Shown here: in pieces, positions 34,501 to 45,274 of the stretch
Layout of the letters: each line of letters opens with the position of its first letter
Numbering within the stretch: the stretch's first letter is position 1
Source: Aplysia californica
Taxonomy: Eukaryota > Mollusca > Gastropoda > Aplysiida > Aplysiidae
Direction of reading: 5' to 3'
Length of the DNA: 64,000 nucleotides
NCBI RefSeq assembly: GCF_000002075.1
Contig: NW_004797275.1
Span: 1,575,665-1,639,664 of the forward strand
Made by a program: the position numbers and the translations under genes
The notes under the pieces: model-generated
Told to the model about the DNA's origin: nothing
What the model saw: only the letters and a program-made list of their open reading frames with translations
Database searches by the model: none

Positions 34501-37500
34501 GGTTTTGGACAAAATATTGGTACAATGGTTGAAGAATGAAACAGTTTTTTTCTCTCTCCTGCAAAGTTTTACTTTCTAGACTAAGAACAATTGGACAGCT
34601 TGCCAAAGATAAGCGAAATTTAAACTTAGTCAGAGTCTGCTTTGATTTTCTCCAGCTTGTTGTAATCTAACTATTATAAGGAAAGGGAGGTTACACTGTA
34701 ACCCTTGTCATCAATGCAATGAAATATTATAAAAGCTGCAGTGTCAGCATTGTTAAATAATAATGCAAGAGGTTCAGCCAATGAGGGTTTCATTTGCTGT
34801 TCAAGTTACTAACAACAGCTCTTTTTGTTGTTATAACCATTCTGGTGGTCATAAAACAAAAATAAGATGAGGGAATAAAAAAAAGACTTACTTTCCAAAG
34901 GGGCACAAATTACACTCTTTGCAGATTCCTCAAATTCAGAGTATCCTTTCCTGAGAAGACAGAAAAGTAAGACAGCACTATAAAAACTTGCTTAAAAAAC
35001 ATAATGCGTAAGTCACAGAATTATTAACTACACCAGGTCAATGTCAGATTTAAACGTGTCTAATTCATATTAATGTTGCATTAAATTCTTTTGATGCATA
35101 AACTGACTATCTAAATTAGTAGGATATGACAGATGATTATTCATTAACTACCTGTACCTCAACAACTGAGTAAGGCATAATTTCCATCTCAATATAAACC
35201 AGAGGAAAACAATGGGTTCCTCACAGAGGGTAGAAATAAGGGAAAAACAGGCATTAAATAGAAAGTCTCTCGAAGTCCAACCCCTCGTCCACGCCGTGGG
35301 AGATGGAAACAAGACAAAGTAGGGGATAGCTGGGTCTGGGTGAAGTACGGTGTGACTTTATGTCACTGAGGCGTTACGCTAGCCGTGAAGGCCGACCCGG
35401 GTCACCCCGAAACGTTGCTGGCCAACGGGGCTCTGGTGAAACTGCGACTGGCTTAGCAGGCCGGCAGTGGATATAAACATTGCTCAAGAAAACATAAGGA
35501 GACACAAACGGACTGATCAAAACGGACTAATGGAGAAGCTCTGCACGAAGAGAAAGAAATAATAAAAAGATGGGAAGAATATTTTCGTCAAGAACTACTA
35601 AACCCATCAGGAGTACAGGCACAAACCACACAGTGCCCCTTCACCGCCAACTACCCACAGCACTCTGAACCTACCATCCTGGAGAGTGAAGTGAGAGAAG
35701 CACTGAAAACTAGTCCAAAGAACAAGGCAGCTGGAGACGATGGCATCACAACCAAAGCCATCCTTGCATGCGGCGAAACCGGAATACATTGGCTTACAAT
35801 CATCTTCCAAAAAGCATGGAAAGAAAGAAAAGTGCCAGCAGACTGGCAAAATGCGATAGTGGTGCCAATATGGAAGAAAAAGGGCAGCAAGAAAGACTGC
35901 AACACCTATAGAGGCATATCTCTTCTCAGCCATGTTGGGAAAATGTATGCAAAAATCCTAGAGCGACGTACTCGCGCAAAAACCGAACATCTTCTCAGTG
36001 ACGCCCAATTTGGCTTTAGAAAAGGAAGAGGGTGCACTGATGCAATCTTCGCACTCCGACAACTGTGTGAGAGGGCTTTGGAATACGACAAAGATCTCCA
36101 CCTCGTATTTGTGGATCAACAAAAAGCCTTTGATCGAGTAAATTGAAGCAAGCTATGGAAGATCTTAGAGCAGTACGACATCAAGGGACAACTGCTAGAC
36201 AACATCAGGGCTATCTATGCCAACAGCAGAAGCGCTGTCCGAACTACCAGTGGAACATCGGACTGGTTTCCAGTAACATCCGGAGTGAGACAGGGCTGCA
36301 ATCTCTCCCCTCTGCTCTTCGTGATCTACATGGACCAGATAACAAAAGAGGCCAATCCAGACCCAGAGGCACTCAATGAACTCATGTTTGCAGATGACCT
36401 GGCAATGATTAACAACAAGACTCAGCTACAGGAGCATATAAACCAACTAAATGCGAGCTGCGAAAAATATGGCATGAAGATCAGTATAAGCAAGACCGAA
36501 GTCATGACAATTAGCAGGAGACCAGGTAAAGTGGATATCAACATCAATGGATCCCAACTAAAACAAAGCAGAGAATTCAAATACCTGGGCAGCATTTTCA
36601 CAGAAAATGGAAAATTAGATAGAGAGATAGAGACTAGATGCCAGAGAGCCAACGCAGTCAGCTACCAACTGGGCCCTCTCCTGAAACATCCCAATATCCC
36701 CATGAGCACCAAGGCGAAGCTCATCAACGCCATTTTCCTTCCAACGCTCACATATCAGTGCCAGACATGGACTCTAACAAAAGCCCTAGAGAGGAAACTG
36801 GTCACATGCGAGATGAAATGCTTAAGAAGAGCGGTCAACAAAACAAAAAGAGACAGAATTAAAAATGAAGTCATAAGGGATACCGTGGGAGCAACACCAG
36901 TCCTACCACACATTGAAAAACAAAAGGTTAAGTGGTTCGGACACCTCACGCGGATGCCCTCAAACCATCCAGCTCTGAGAGCATACAACATTAAATATTC
37001 TGGATGGAGAGCCAGAGGAAGACCAAGGCGACGATGGAGTGAATCTGTGGCAGACACCCTAAAAGATCATGGGATGTCCCTCCTACAGGCCACACGACTT
37101 GCTGCAGACAGACACCTGTGTCTCCCCGTGACACCCCAGGGTACAAGCGGAAGACAAAAAGTAAAGTAAAGTAAATAGAAAGAGAAAGTTGTATATATAT
37201 ATATATATATCTTCGGGTTGTTTTTTTCCAGCATAAACATTACAGCACATGTAATAAACAATGAAAAAGTTACATGCAAACACAAAAATGGAAAAAAAAT
37301 ATTCTTAACTGCACTAATAAATGTAAACAAATAGTTCTAAATGTTTTACAAAACTGTTCATATATTACAAGTGAAAAATAACATTCACTCACTGACCATT
37401 TATTATGCCACAGGGACAACAGTCAAATTGAGGCTTGAATTGAATGCCCAAACTAATGAGAAAGAAGGAGTTTGTTCAGTGATTTTAGGACACAGCCACA

Positions 37501-37904
37501 ATAGAGAGAGTTAGGAAGCTGTTGCATCTGACTTCATTTATTAAGCCTATCTCTCAAGTCAGAGTCACACACAGTCATACTATAACCAGAGAGGCTTCTT
37601 TTCTGGATAAATCCACAAATGAAGATTTCTGACATGTCTGGATTTTGCCTGGTTTAAGGCACTTTCTATAAAAGATAATAGTCTCAATACTAGGTGCATT
37701 AGACAATGTGATCCGTACAGTTTGAGTAACGGCGCACACATTTCCAAGGGATCAAAAAAGTTCAGGGTTTTTATTTTTTCGTTGCCAGTCGGCACTTCTA
37801 TAAAACAAAGCATGTTAAGATAAGATAAGATAAGATACATCTTTATTGTCTGGCAGATCCTGGCACATTGGTTTGGTGTTTCACCATGTACACACACACA
37901 CACA

Positions 37905-37937
<33 letters not shown>

Positions 37938-40900
37938 TCAAACATGAACGCACACAAACAGGCCTACAGTCACATGCATAATATTGATGAACAGTAATAT
38001 AAACAATAATAATTTAAAGCCAGATACATACTCAGTATTCTGATTGTAATTCAATGTTATTCTGATGCGTGTTCTCTAAAGTCATATGAATGTCACAAAG
38101 CAACACTTTGATAGGTTACCTGAGAGCATCAAACAAATCTGTGGTGTATTTGACCTGCTGTTCATATACAGATCTGTGAAATGCAAGTTCTTCTTTCAGT
38201 GCAGCCTTTTCTTTCTCAAGGAGGTGATATCTGTGGTTGCAAGTCCCAATACCAGATTGCAGTATATGCACAACTTCATCCTTCTTGCTTCGTGGTAATT
38301 GAGGCAAAGCTGCTATAACTCTCTCCACTGGTACTTCTTTGGTTAAGGGCCTCGACAAGACAGGCTGCAAAAATACATTATAATGTATGATGATATATAG
38401 ATTGTAAAGCACACAGAGCTCTCTGTTGAACAGGGATAGGCGATATTCAAATACTTTTTTCTATCATCATTATTATAATTATGTACGACAGCACAGAGCA
38501 AAGCAAGGTATGGGTTAATGACCCTCTTATGCTGAAATGTTATTTAAGGCCCACTAAGAAACATACTATGTGTCACCATTTGCATTTTATAGAAATATGG
38601 AAAGTTAAATTATTAACAACCTGTAATAACCTTTTTTTTTTTAAAACTTCCTAGGTGGGTGGTTGACAGGTGCTCGCCTGGTGTGGTTTGCTCCTTTTTT
38701 CCTATCAAACATCTATCGTCCTTATCACTCCTTCTTTTTTGTATTTGTTACTCTCCTGTAACATCTGTAATCTTCGGCACCTATACGACCTAATAGAGTT
38801 GTAAGTACCGTAAAATACTTACTAAAACAAAAACTTCCAAGCAATGTACATAAACAGGAAAGCATCTGCCTTTGCACTATAACACTGTACTAACGTATTA
38901 TTATAGCCATAATCCTGTCCCCGTGGTTTTATGCACCCCGCATAATTTAGGAAAAATTGATCATTTTTTGCATAATGTCTGATTATTTTCCTTTAATATT
39001 CTTTGTTAAAATTAACAGAATCGCATAATTTTACATTTTTGGGCTCAGTTTGCATAATTTCAAAATTTTTCTTGCATAAAATGACGGGGACAGGTAATCA
39101 TAGTAAAAGAATTTGGTACCTACCCAGGGTGAGCTGGGACATAGTAAGGACAAAGCCAGAAGGTCATCAGTGGCATCCTTGACCACTAACAAGGATTTCA
39201 GAAGCTTTTCCATCAGTCTCTCCTGTTCTGCACAATTCATGCTCCCTCCATGGACATGCCCTATATGGAGACTTTGCATCTGCTCATGAACTCCAATGAG
39301 CTCCTTGTACACGGTGCATAGCTTAGACTCCAGCTGGGCCTGAGAAAACAGACATTCAAAAATAAAGTTGTGTAAAAGACCATTTCAACTTTATAAGTTA
39401 ATATATTTTGAAAGCAAATAAACCAATACTGAAATATAAATGACAGGGGGAAAAGACAGACTGAGGTCCATAAGGTGGTAAATGAAAGACTGAGAAAGGG
39501 AATGACTTGAAATTACAGTCAAAGATTATGTTGAGAGACATTTTTGGATTTGAAAACATGCTGGGGATCTTCAGATATCCGTACGAGACTGATCTGAAAT
39601 AGGTACAGAAAAATGGGGACTTGTCCAGTTTACCCAGGCAGCACATCCTCAAATCATGAAGCTTTTCACTTTTTCAAAGAAAGTGGTTACACAAGTCAAA
39701 ATAATGTTCTGAAACTTATTTTTGGTCCTGTCGTAGAATTGTTTGGTCTGATCAATGTAACATTTTCTGATTTGTCAATAACAGCCCTACAAAACCCCCC
39801 AAAAACAGGGACAGCGTGTGAAAAATTAAATCCATGGTATATAAAAAGGGAAAATAAAGGGGGCTTTCGTCCACGTACGCCCGACATATAAAACTGTAAA
39901 AAAAAAGGATATAGATATATATGTGAGGCATCATGGTGAAATCAGGCGCTCATCAAAACAATGAAATCAAAGAAAACAGCATTTTCCCGCAGGTTTGGAT
40001 ATGCTTCTTATGATCCGGAGAAGGCTGCTTATGATATGGAGAGCAAAAACATAGTAGTCTAGAACTTCAACTCACTGAAGTTCGACCAAATTTGACAAGG
40101 CCTGTACATGTATGCTGGGACTTGCCTGGATGACCTTTGAATAACATTAAGCTGTGCTATCCCATTGCCTGACACCAAACACTATATACCAAAGGATAGG
40201 ACATTACCTTCATAAAGCTAGAAGCTCAGTAACAGAGAAGTACATAAATATGATAGTGCTCATTTCATACAGAGAAAAAAGACAAACAATAGAAGGATAG
40301 CAAAGAAGTAAGGCTTCCCCATGACACCCCCAGCCGCCCACACTGTCATCTGTTCAGAAAACCTGTATCAACAAAGTACATACCACATGCTGCAGATTGA
40401 GATAATCCATTCGTCCAAGAGAAATATCCAGTACAGACAACGTCTCCTTTTGTTTTGCCTTTCCATTAAGAAATGGGTTCAGAAGCAAAAGACTCTTTCC
40501 CACTTCTTCTCTGTCACATTTCTGTGAAGCAAAAAGCTTATATTAATATTTGTATTCAAAATTTCCATGAGCAACTTTAGGGCGAAGTTGGCATTTGGGA
40601 TACCTTTATCCGTAACAAATCCAAATTCTGTTTCAGTAATTTCAGGATATATTTCAGTTCTCATTCTTTTCATTAGTACCCCCAGGAGGAATTTAGTAAG
40701 ATGATTCATGAGACGGATTGTCCTGTGCTGTTCACATTCTGATATTCCAGCTTTTTGCAGCAATGCTATAAAGATAGATTTTTTCAGATCTTCTGGTACC
40801 TGACCTCTACAGTATTGTATATATATGGTGTAAAGTAATGTTGTCACTTCTTTGAATCCACCCCTTCTAGTGCTGTGATCATTTTAATGAGTATGTTGTC

Positions 40901-43900
40901 TGAGCCTGGAACTTTGCCATATTTCATTTAATCCATGGTGTCTTGAACTTCTTCTGTCAATATTAATGTTCCCTCAATGTCTTTCAGAAATGCTGGTGCA
41001 GAACCGTTATCATAATAGTACATAGTACAGTTCTTCAATATATTCTGACTATCTGTTCAAAATATATCTAGTATTCATCAAAATTTCTCCTCTTTAGGAT
41101 TATAAACATCCTATTTTGGGTGAACATAATATTGTATTAGTATGCGAGAAAAAATTTGTTGAATTATCAATAGGTAGGCCTTTTGGAATATGATTTCATC
41201 TTCTCTTTAATGGCTCTATTCCAGCTGGTTCTAGATGTTTAAAAATAAAGATATAGCAGTATTTGATATAACATTTACTGAGCCAAATTTTTCCCAAACA
41301 TGACAGCTGATCTTGAAACTATGAGTGGCAATAATATTGTGTTTTATAAGAATATATATATATACACAGCATTTCCCTGCCCACTTCCGTACTTAACTCT
41401 AACTTACTTCCAACACACACCACCGTTCAGTGAAACCTACCTCAACAGATTTAAAAAGTTTTATCCTTGATGATTCTAAAGCCTCAATCATGGAAGTCAG
41501 ATCACTGCGGGAAATTGACACCATGGGCCCTTTGATTTCAGATGCCACATACGACCTGTTCATTGAAGTATGTGTAGTTATTCAAATCTGTTGGTATAAC
41601 AATGAGGCAAAAAACAATAAACATAAAACTAAAATTTGTCAAACAAATACTGAAATATTAATTATTCAAAGCCATACCAACCATTCATAATCAATTTATC
41701 GATACAAGAATCCAGTAATGCAAATAAACCAACGGCATCTGTGGCGTAGGGGTAAGGCACTACACCATCTCACAAAGGAGACTTGAGTTCGATTCCTGTG
41801 TTGGGAGAATTTTTATCGAGTAAACTCCGCCTTTCTGATGAGATCTGTATCCCTCTCAGTCCAAGCTGGCCCTCATAGGCAGGGTCAATACCCACCTCCA
41901 GACTAATCTAGATTGTGTTGATGGGGGTGAAAGCATAAACATTTAAGGAAAAAAAGCCCTTACCTCAATCTGTCTGCAAGCCAAGCCATCGTATTTTCAG
42001 TTTCCATAATGGCCTCTGATCGAGACCCCAGTGCTTCATTTAAAATGGCAATCTGAAACAGATCGGTATATTAAGTAAGCTGGTGAAAGTAGGAGGATCA
42101 AAACTTGCCATACATAATCCAATAACTTTGGGCTTTACCTGCAATTCTAATCAACCATTCACTTCATTTCAAATTAATTAGGCTTATCTGGAAAAATTTT
42201 TTTTTTTTTTTTAAAGCATACCCACAAAAGTCTTTCACTCAAAACATCAAATTAAAAAGAAGACTAGATAAAGTGTAGATAACATTTGACTATAAGTCGA
42301 CCATAAGTAACACCACAGTCAAAGAAAGATAACTTGTAGAAAAATTTAATTTCTACTACATTACCAAAAGCTTACAACAGTATTGTGTTGAAGATGTGAA
42401 AATTAGCTTCTGACATTATGCTTTTAAAGAGGTAAATTTCGTCTCGAGATAAAATAAAAAATATATACCTGCAGCATAGATATCAACAAGACTTGGCACA
42501 TTTTCAGAGTCACACCAACATGAATACATAAAGGCTACAACAAGAAAGACGCTGGTGGGGGGGGAGGGTTCTAGAGGTGCAGTGATTGCCTCTTCTTCCA
42601 AAGTAGGATACCAGATACAATTTTCCCACCTCATGCAAGCATGGTCGGGAATTCATTTTGAGTGTCGAAATTTACTCACAGTCATGACCCTAGTCTAACA
42701 TTTTAAAGACACTCCGAGAGCTGAAAAATTGCCGAATAAAGTCAGTCGCCTAAGCCAAATGCCACAATAATACGAGCAAAAAATGAATTCACTCCAAGTC
42801 TGGTGAGTGTAAATAAATATATGCCTCTACCTATGTAAATGGTCCCAGTTGCTTTGGACTTAAAGGCGCAAGACACTATATCTAAGAAAGAAAATAAGCC
42901 ATGAATGATAAAGCCAGTAACACTGTGCACTGAAGAAGCTACAGTTGACTGGAAATTACCTGTCTTTCTAGCTGAATGACTTGAAACTTTATCAGATTAA
43001 TACGTCTTTCATCAATATTCTCATGAGAGCTTTCACTTGTGACTTGCTTCAAAGATGATCTGGAAGGATATAAAAAAGCCTACAAAGTAATATTTGTTTT
43101 CATTTTATGTGTTCATTCTATGATGAAACAATGACCCATAGATTATAATGATTCCTGAGGGAAGATAGAGAGAAATATTTTTATAAAAGAAAAATCAAAT
43201 TCAGTATGTGTGCATGCATGTCTGAGTGGTGTGCATTATTTCCGGTGCAAGTAGGAGCCATGGACTTTAGAATGAATTTTTTTTATCACACGACATTGTC
43301 ATTACAATTTCAAAGCATATTGAAACTATGAAAAACTGCCAGTTGCAATGTCATACATGTATATGTCAAGGAAAAGAGTAACCATGAGGGGGCCAGCATT
43401 TCAAAGACAATCTGACATTTTGACCAATGGAGAAGAGCAAGTGATTGTACCAATCGAAAACAATCTAGCAATTGACATTTAGAAGATGCTCAGTGTAAAT
43501 GGGCATGTAGTGAGTAAATTTCATTGTCTGCTTGTTCACACCAATTCTTCTCCCTTCATTCCAACCCAAAGTATAGTAAACCAACTCATGAAAGTTTCAT
43601 GCTCTGAGTTCGAACTGTGTTCTTAGGAAGATTTCGATTTTTAGACAGGTTATTAGTATGCAAATTATATTTTTAAAATTCTGTTACACTGTAAAAACCG
43701 TTTCTTAGGCTGACCAGGTTCTTACACGAGTGTAAAGTCACCACTGCTTTTATTGTGATCTACATTTTCTAGCAGTTTCTCATTTGCCTAGACTTTCTAA
43801 AAAGTCTTTTCCCTATAGATTTGTCATTCACATCATTCAGGTACGAGATCTATTTCATTGGTCTTAAAAGCACCTGGTTCTTTCCATTAATTTAAAAATG

Positions 43901-44904
43901 ATTAAACAAATGGAAAATACAATTTACCTTAAATCTTGAAGATCTTCTTTCAATTTCACATTTTTTTCCTTCAGCACCTGTGAAAGGAAAATCAGTTCAA
44001 GATGCAAGATACACTGTACAGTACAACATTTTATGCTAGAGCACATGCAGCAATACTGGAGTATTTCGTGGCACGTAAACAAGGTGAATGTTAGTTGTAA
44101 AACATTCCGAATTTGTATTTAGTTGACGCCAACCTAAGAATAATTTCAAAATATAATCTCACCTCCAGGTAGGGAAATCTAAAGTAACAAAATAGTATTG
44201 AAATAAAGATGAAATCTATGAAAACTTTGTTTTTAGTATTGTTTTTGTTAACCTTATCCGTACACCCTGGGGTCATTTTGTACCCCCGGGTTGTATTCTT
44301 CACATTTTAGAATACTTCTAGTACAAAGATCTCTTTGAAACTTTCAATATTTCTCCAAAAATAATTTTGACAGACCCCTAGGCAAAGCCTACGGATCGGA
44401 TTAACGAGTAAATTTTCTCTTTGGAAGTGGAGGTACAGAGTTGCCCATGTCGTATGGATATGACAGTAAAACACGACGTACGGATAGGATTAAATGCACA
44501 TATAAACCTTGTAAGTGTATGGTCATTTAAGAGACGAAACCTTCAGATTGAACATGAATTTCTGACATGGCTAAGCCAAGTGGGTCTTGAAAACTCCCCA
44601 ACCAACCCAAGTTCAAAAACGCTCCTTTGGGTATTTGAACCCGGGTCTTCCACACCATTGTCCAATATGGCACTAACTGAGCTATCAGTCAATGTGCTCA
44701 AAGTTGAGCTTCCCTACACTGATTCCCCAAAAAAGTTTTTCAACAGTTAAGTCGTAATGTTACAATTTTTTCTCTTACCTTGTTTTCATTCAGAACTCTA
44801 GAGTAACTTTCTTTTTGATTCTCTTGACTTGGTGAAGAGTTCTGAAGAGGACTGAGGGTTCTCTTTCTGTTGTAGGCCCCAGAGAGTCCAAGTTTCCCGT
44901 TCAT
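30677..44904 (-). CDS. Unrecognised coiled-coil protein, about 684 residues, 11 exons
   Basis: I do not recognise this protein. Join on the minus strand: 44904-44779, 43977-43928, 43059-42960, 42052-41964, 41555-41441, 39339-39124, 38364-38120, 34950-34892, 33483-33392, 32307-32259, 31590-30677. Every junction has AG/GT signals and matching phases. Visible parts are a Ser-rich N-terminus, a Lys/Glu coiled coil (residues about 40-95), a helical middle, a second helical block (KSKEDE-type, YHLLEKEKAALKEELAFHRS), a basic Arg/Glu helix at the start of the last exon, then a disordered Ser/Glu tail with two WVS/WIN acidic motifs. No signal peptide or membrane span, so probably cytosolic, centrosomal or nuclear (inference). 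The start is the first ATG after an in-frame TAA at 44958-44956, but upstream coding exons cannot be excluded. Confidence 0.85.
32259..32307 (-). CDS. Coiled-coil gene exon 10
   Basis: 49 nt; acceptor CCTTTCAG, donor GTAATG. Encodes LSSVIDMFDKTTSDSN plus one base; the phase fits exon 11. Confidence 0.82.
32571..32998. mobile_element. 428-bp TA-flanked MITE (GGCGCTCGTCAA family), full copy
   Basis: It starts TGTGAGGCATCGTGGTGAAA and ends, inverted, TGTGTCACAATGGGATGGAA; both ends continue TCAGGCGCTCGTCAA. It is flanked by TA on both sides (32569-32570, 32999-33000), as for Tc1/mariner. No transposase frame. Sits in the coiled-coil gene between exons 9 and 10. Confidence 0.8.
33392..33483 (-). 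CDS. Coiled-coil gene exon 9
   Basis: 92 nt; acceptor AATTTCAG, donor GTAATA. Encodes MLGAYKKLKKSTSEAALRDF then LLIIKENELQ. Confidence 0.88.
33770..33781. repeat. Target-site duplication, left
   Basis: CTTCTAAACTTT, repeated without change at 34310-34321, brackets the SINE at 33782-34309. Confidence 0.85.
33782..34309 (-). mobile_element. Full-length 528-bp tRNA-derived SINE
   Basis: On the minus strand it opens with a tRNA-like head (34309 down to about 34235): A box TGGCCTAGAGG and a perfect B box GGTTCGAATCC, with a partly paired acceptor stem. A pyrimidine-rich body follows, then GATCCCTTGGTGGTC and a 3' tail GCAGTTGCGAGCGCTGTAAA. The perfect 12-bp duplications show recent, complete insertion by retrotransposition. 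It carries no protein. Confidence 0.85.
34310..34321. repeat. Target-site duplication, right
   Basis: CTTCTAAACTTT, the right copy of the duplication around the SINE at 33782-34309. Confidence 0.85.
34353..34530. repeat. Dispersed GACAGGTGG-type repeat, copy 2 of 4
   Basis: Shares AACAGGTGGTTGTCTT.AACAGTGTCA, TAATAAA and GGTCATTTGTACAGGTGG with copies at 8413-8530 and 45095-45240 and, inverted, at 54380-54530. Class unknown; no clear ends. Confidence 0.55.
34892..34950 (-). CDS. Coiled-coil gene exon 8
   Basis: 59 nt; acceptor CTTCTCAG, donor GTAAGT. Encodes KGYSEFEESAKSVICAPLE between two split codons that fit exons 7 and 9. Confidence 0.87.
35255..35265. repeat. Target-site duplication, left
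   Basis: TAAATAGAAAG, repeated exactly at 37172-37182, brackets the LINE. Confidence 0.8.
35266..37171 (+). mobile_element. RTE-like LINE, reverse transcriptase without endonuclease
   Basis: Non-LTR retrotransposon in the intron between exons 8 and 7 of the coiled-coil gene, antisense to it. The reverse-transcriptase frame runs from about 35517 to 37169: NKAAGDDGITTKAI, FRKGRGCTDAIFALRQ, FVDQQKAFDRV, SGVRQGCNLSPLLF, FADDLAMI (catalytic Asp pair), FKYLGSIF, then GRPRRRWSESVADTLKDHG near the C-terminus. One in-frame TGA at 36144-36146 replaces an expected Trp. The first 250 bp are non-coding and no apurinic-type endonuclease domain is present. It ends in (AAAGT)n with perfect 11-bp duplications, so it is young. 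Clade by motif memory only. Confidence 0.88.
37172..37182. repeat. Target-site duplication, right
   Basis: TAAATAGAAAG, the right copy of the duplication around the LINE at 35266-37171. Confidence 0.8.
37790..37990 (-). mobile_element. Non-LTR 3' tail fragment with (AAGAT)n and (CA)n
   Basis: On the minus strand GCCAGACAATAAAGATGTAT leads into (CTTAT) repeats (37817-37837), a common form of LINE 3' end. An (AC)n run (about 37890-37936) adjoins it. No coding part remains. Confidence 0.45.
37890..37936. repeat. (AC)n microsatellite
   Basis: AC repeat with one AT interruption, in the intron between exons 8 and 7 of the coiled-coil gene. Confidence 0.9.
38120..38364 (-). CDS. Coiled-coil gene exon 7
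   Basis: 245 nt; acceptor TTTTTGCAG, donor GTAACC. It encodes 81 residues: PVLSRPLTKEVPVERVIAAL, PQLPRSKKDEVVHILQSGIG, then the helix YHLLEKEKAALKEELAFHRS. Confidence 0.9.
38395..38460 (+). mobile_element. Possible SINE/LINE 3' tail
   Basis: GATTGTAAAGCACACAGAGC followed by GGGATAGGCGATATTCAAAT and a T-run has the form of a SINE or LINE 3' end. Short, without a head. Confidence 0.3.
38640..38835 (+). mobile_element. Decayed SINE tail
   Basis: GGCACCTATACGACC then GTACCGTAAAATACTTACTA matches, with changes, the tail of the SINE at 33782-34309. 5' end not found. Confidence 0.4.
38914..39094. mobile_element. 181-bp MITE with TAAT duplications
   Basis: Ends are inverted copies (CCTGTCCCCGTGGTTTTATG and CCTGTCCCCGTCATTTTATG), flanked by TAAT at 38910-38913 and 39095-39098. 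The interior repeats GCATAATT. It lies 29 bp past the exon 6 donor of the coiled-coil gene. Confidence 0.75.
39124..39339 (-). CDS. Coiled-coil gene exon 6
   Basis: 216 nt, phase 0 at both ends; acceptor TTTTCTCAG, donor GTAGGT. It encodes 72 residues including CTVYKELIGVHEQMQSLHIG and ERLMEKLLKSLLVVKDATDD, ending CPSSPW. A 181-bp MITE ends 30 nt past its donor side. Confidence 0.88.
39922..39997 (+). mobile_element. GGCGCTCGTCAA-family MITE, left-end fragment
   Basis: Starts after TA with TGTGAGGCATCATGGTGAAA and follows the family for about 75 bp before losing similarity. Confidence 0.7.
40480..41110 (-). mobile_element. Decayed LINE reverse-transcriptase fragment
   Basis: The minus strand shows GKVPGSDNI, then PEDLKKSIFIALLQKAG, SECEQHRTIRLMNHLTKFLL, ETEFGFVTDKGIPNANFAL: motifs 1 to 3 of a LINE reverse transcriptase. 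The right part has several stops and frame changes. The catalytic FADD part is missing. Older than the LINE at 35266. Lies in the intron between exons 5 and 6 of the coiled-coil gene, same strand. Confidence 0.72.
41441..41555 (-). CDS. Coiled-coil gene exon 5
   Basis: 115 nt; acceptor TGAACAG, donor GTAGGT. Encodes SYVASEIKGPMVSISRSDLT then SMIEALESSRIKLFKSVE. Confidence 0.86.
41732..41958 (+). mobile_element. tRNA-derived SINE next to an exon 4 splice donor
   Basis: Head with A box TGGCGTAGGGGTAAGG and B box GAGTTCGATTCCT, then a body with CCTCTCAGTCCAAGCTGGCC and an A-rich tail TTTAAGGAAAAAAAG. The tail ends about 5 nt from the donor of exon 4 (41963). No clear duplication seen. Confidence 0.7.
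41964..42052 (-). CDS. Coiled-coil gene exon 4
   Basis: 89 nt; acceptor TGTTTCAG, donor GTAAGG. Encodes IAILNEALGSRSEAIMETEN then TMAWLADRL. A SINE inserted in the intron comes within a few bases of this donor. Confidence 0.87.
42960..43059 (-). CDS. Coiled-coil gene exon 3
   Basis: 100 nt; acceptor CCTTCCAG, donor GTAATT. Encodes SSLKQVTSESSHENIDERRI and then NLIKFQVIQLERQ, continuing the helix. Confidence 0.85.
43928..43977 (-). CDS. Coiled-coil gene exon 2
   Basis: 50 nt; acceptor TTTCACAG, donor GTAAAT. Encodes VLKEKNVKLKEDLQDL, a clear heptad segment. Confidence 0.85.
44248..44493. mobile_element. TTAA-flanked piggyBac-like MITE
   Basis: Left TTAACCTTATCCGTACACCC and right, inverted, TTAATCCTATCCGTACGTC. 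A second inner end, TTAATCCGATCCGTAGGC inverted, lies at 44401-44404, so the element may be 157 or 246 bp. TTAA ends suggest piggyBac; no coding. Confidence 0.5.
44500..44710 (-). mobile_element. tRNA-derived SINE-like element
   Basis: Minus strand: A box TAGCTCAGTTAGTG and B box GGGTTCAAATACC (about 44700 to 44634), then an unassigned body. It abuts the TTAA-flanked element at 44248-44493. Confidence 0.5.
44779..44904 (-). CDS. Coiled-coil gene exon 1 (coding part)
   Basis: ATG at 44904-44902; donor GTAAGA starts at 44778. It encodes 42 residues, MNGKLGLSGAYNRKRTLSPL onward, ending NENK. An in-frame TAA lies 51 nt upstream. The exon probably continues 5' as UTR to a CCACAG acceptor near 45000. 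Confidence 0.75.
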
Positions 44905-45274
44905 ATTGTATCCAGCCTGATTTGACACGTAATTTCTTCGTACAAACTTGGACAATTACTCTTGATGATCGCACTCAACCACACTGATCTGCACTGTGGA
45001 CAAAATCATGGATTCAAACTTAAATTATTATTAAAATTCTTATTCAAGTTATAAGTAATTTAATTTTAAAAACTCCCATACCACCTAAAGTTCAAAAACA
45101 AAAATTGTCCAAGAGAAAAAGTGGTTGTTTTAGACAGGTGGATGTCTTGGACAGTGTCATAATAATAAAGAAAAACCACAAGGAGGAAGAGGAAAGTGGT
45201 AGTTTGTACACGTGGTCATTAGAACAGGTTCAACTGTACTTGCCCTAGCCAAAAACTATTTAAAGAATTATAAT

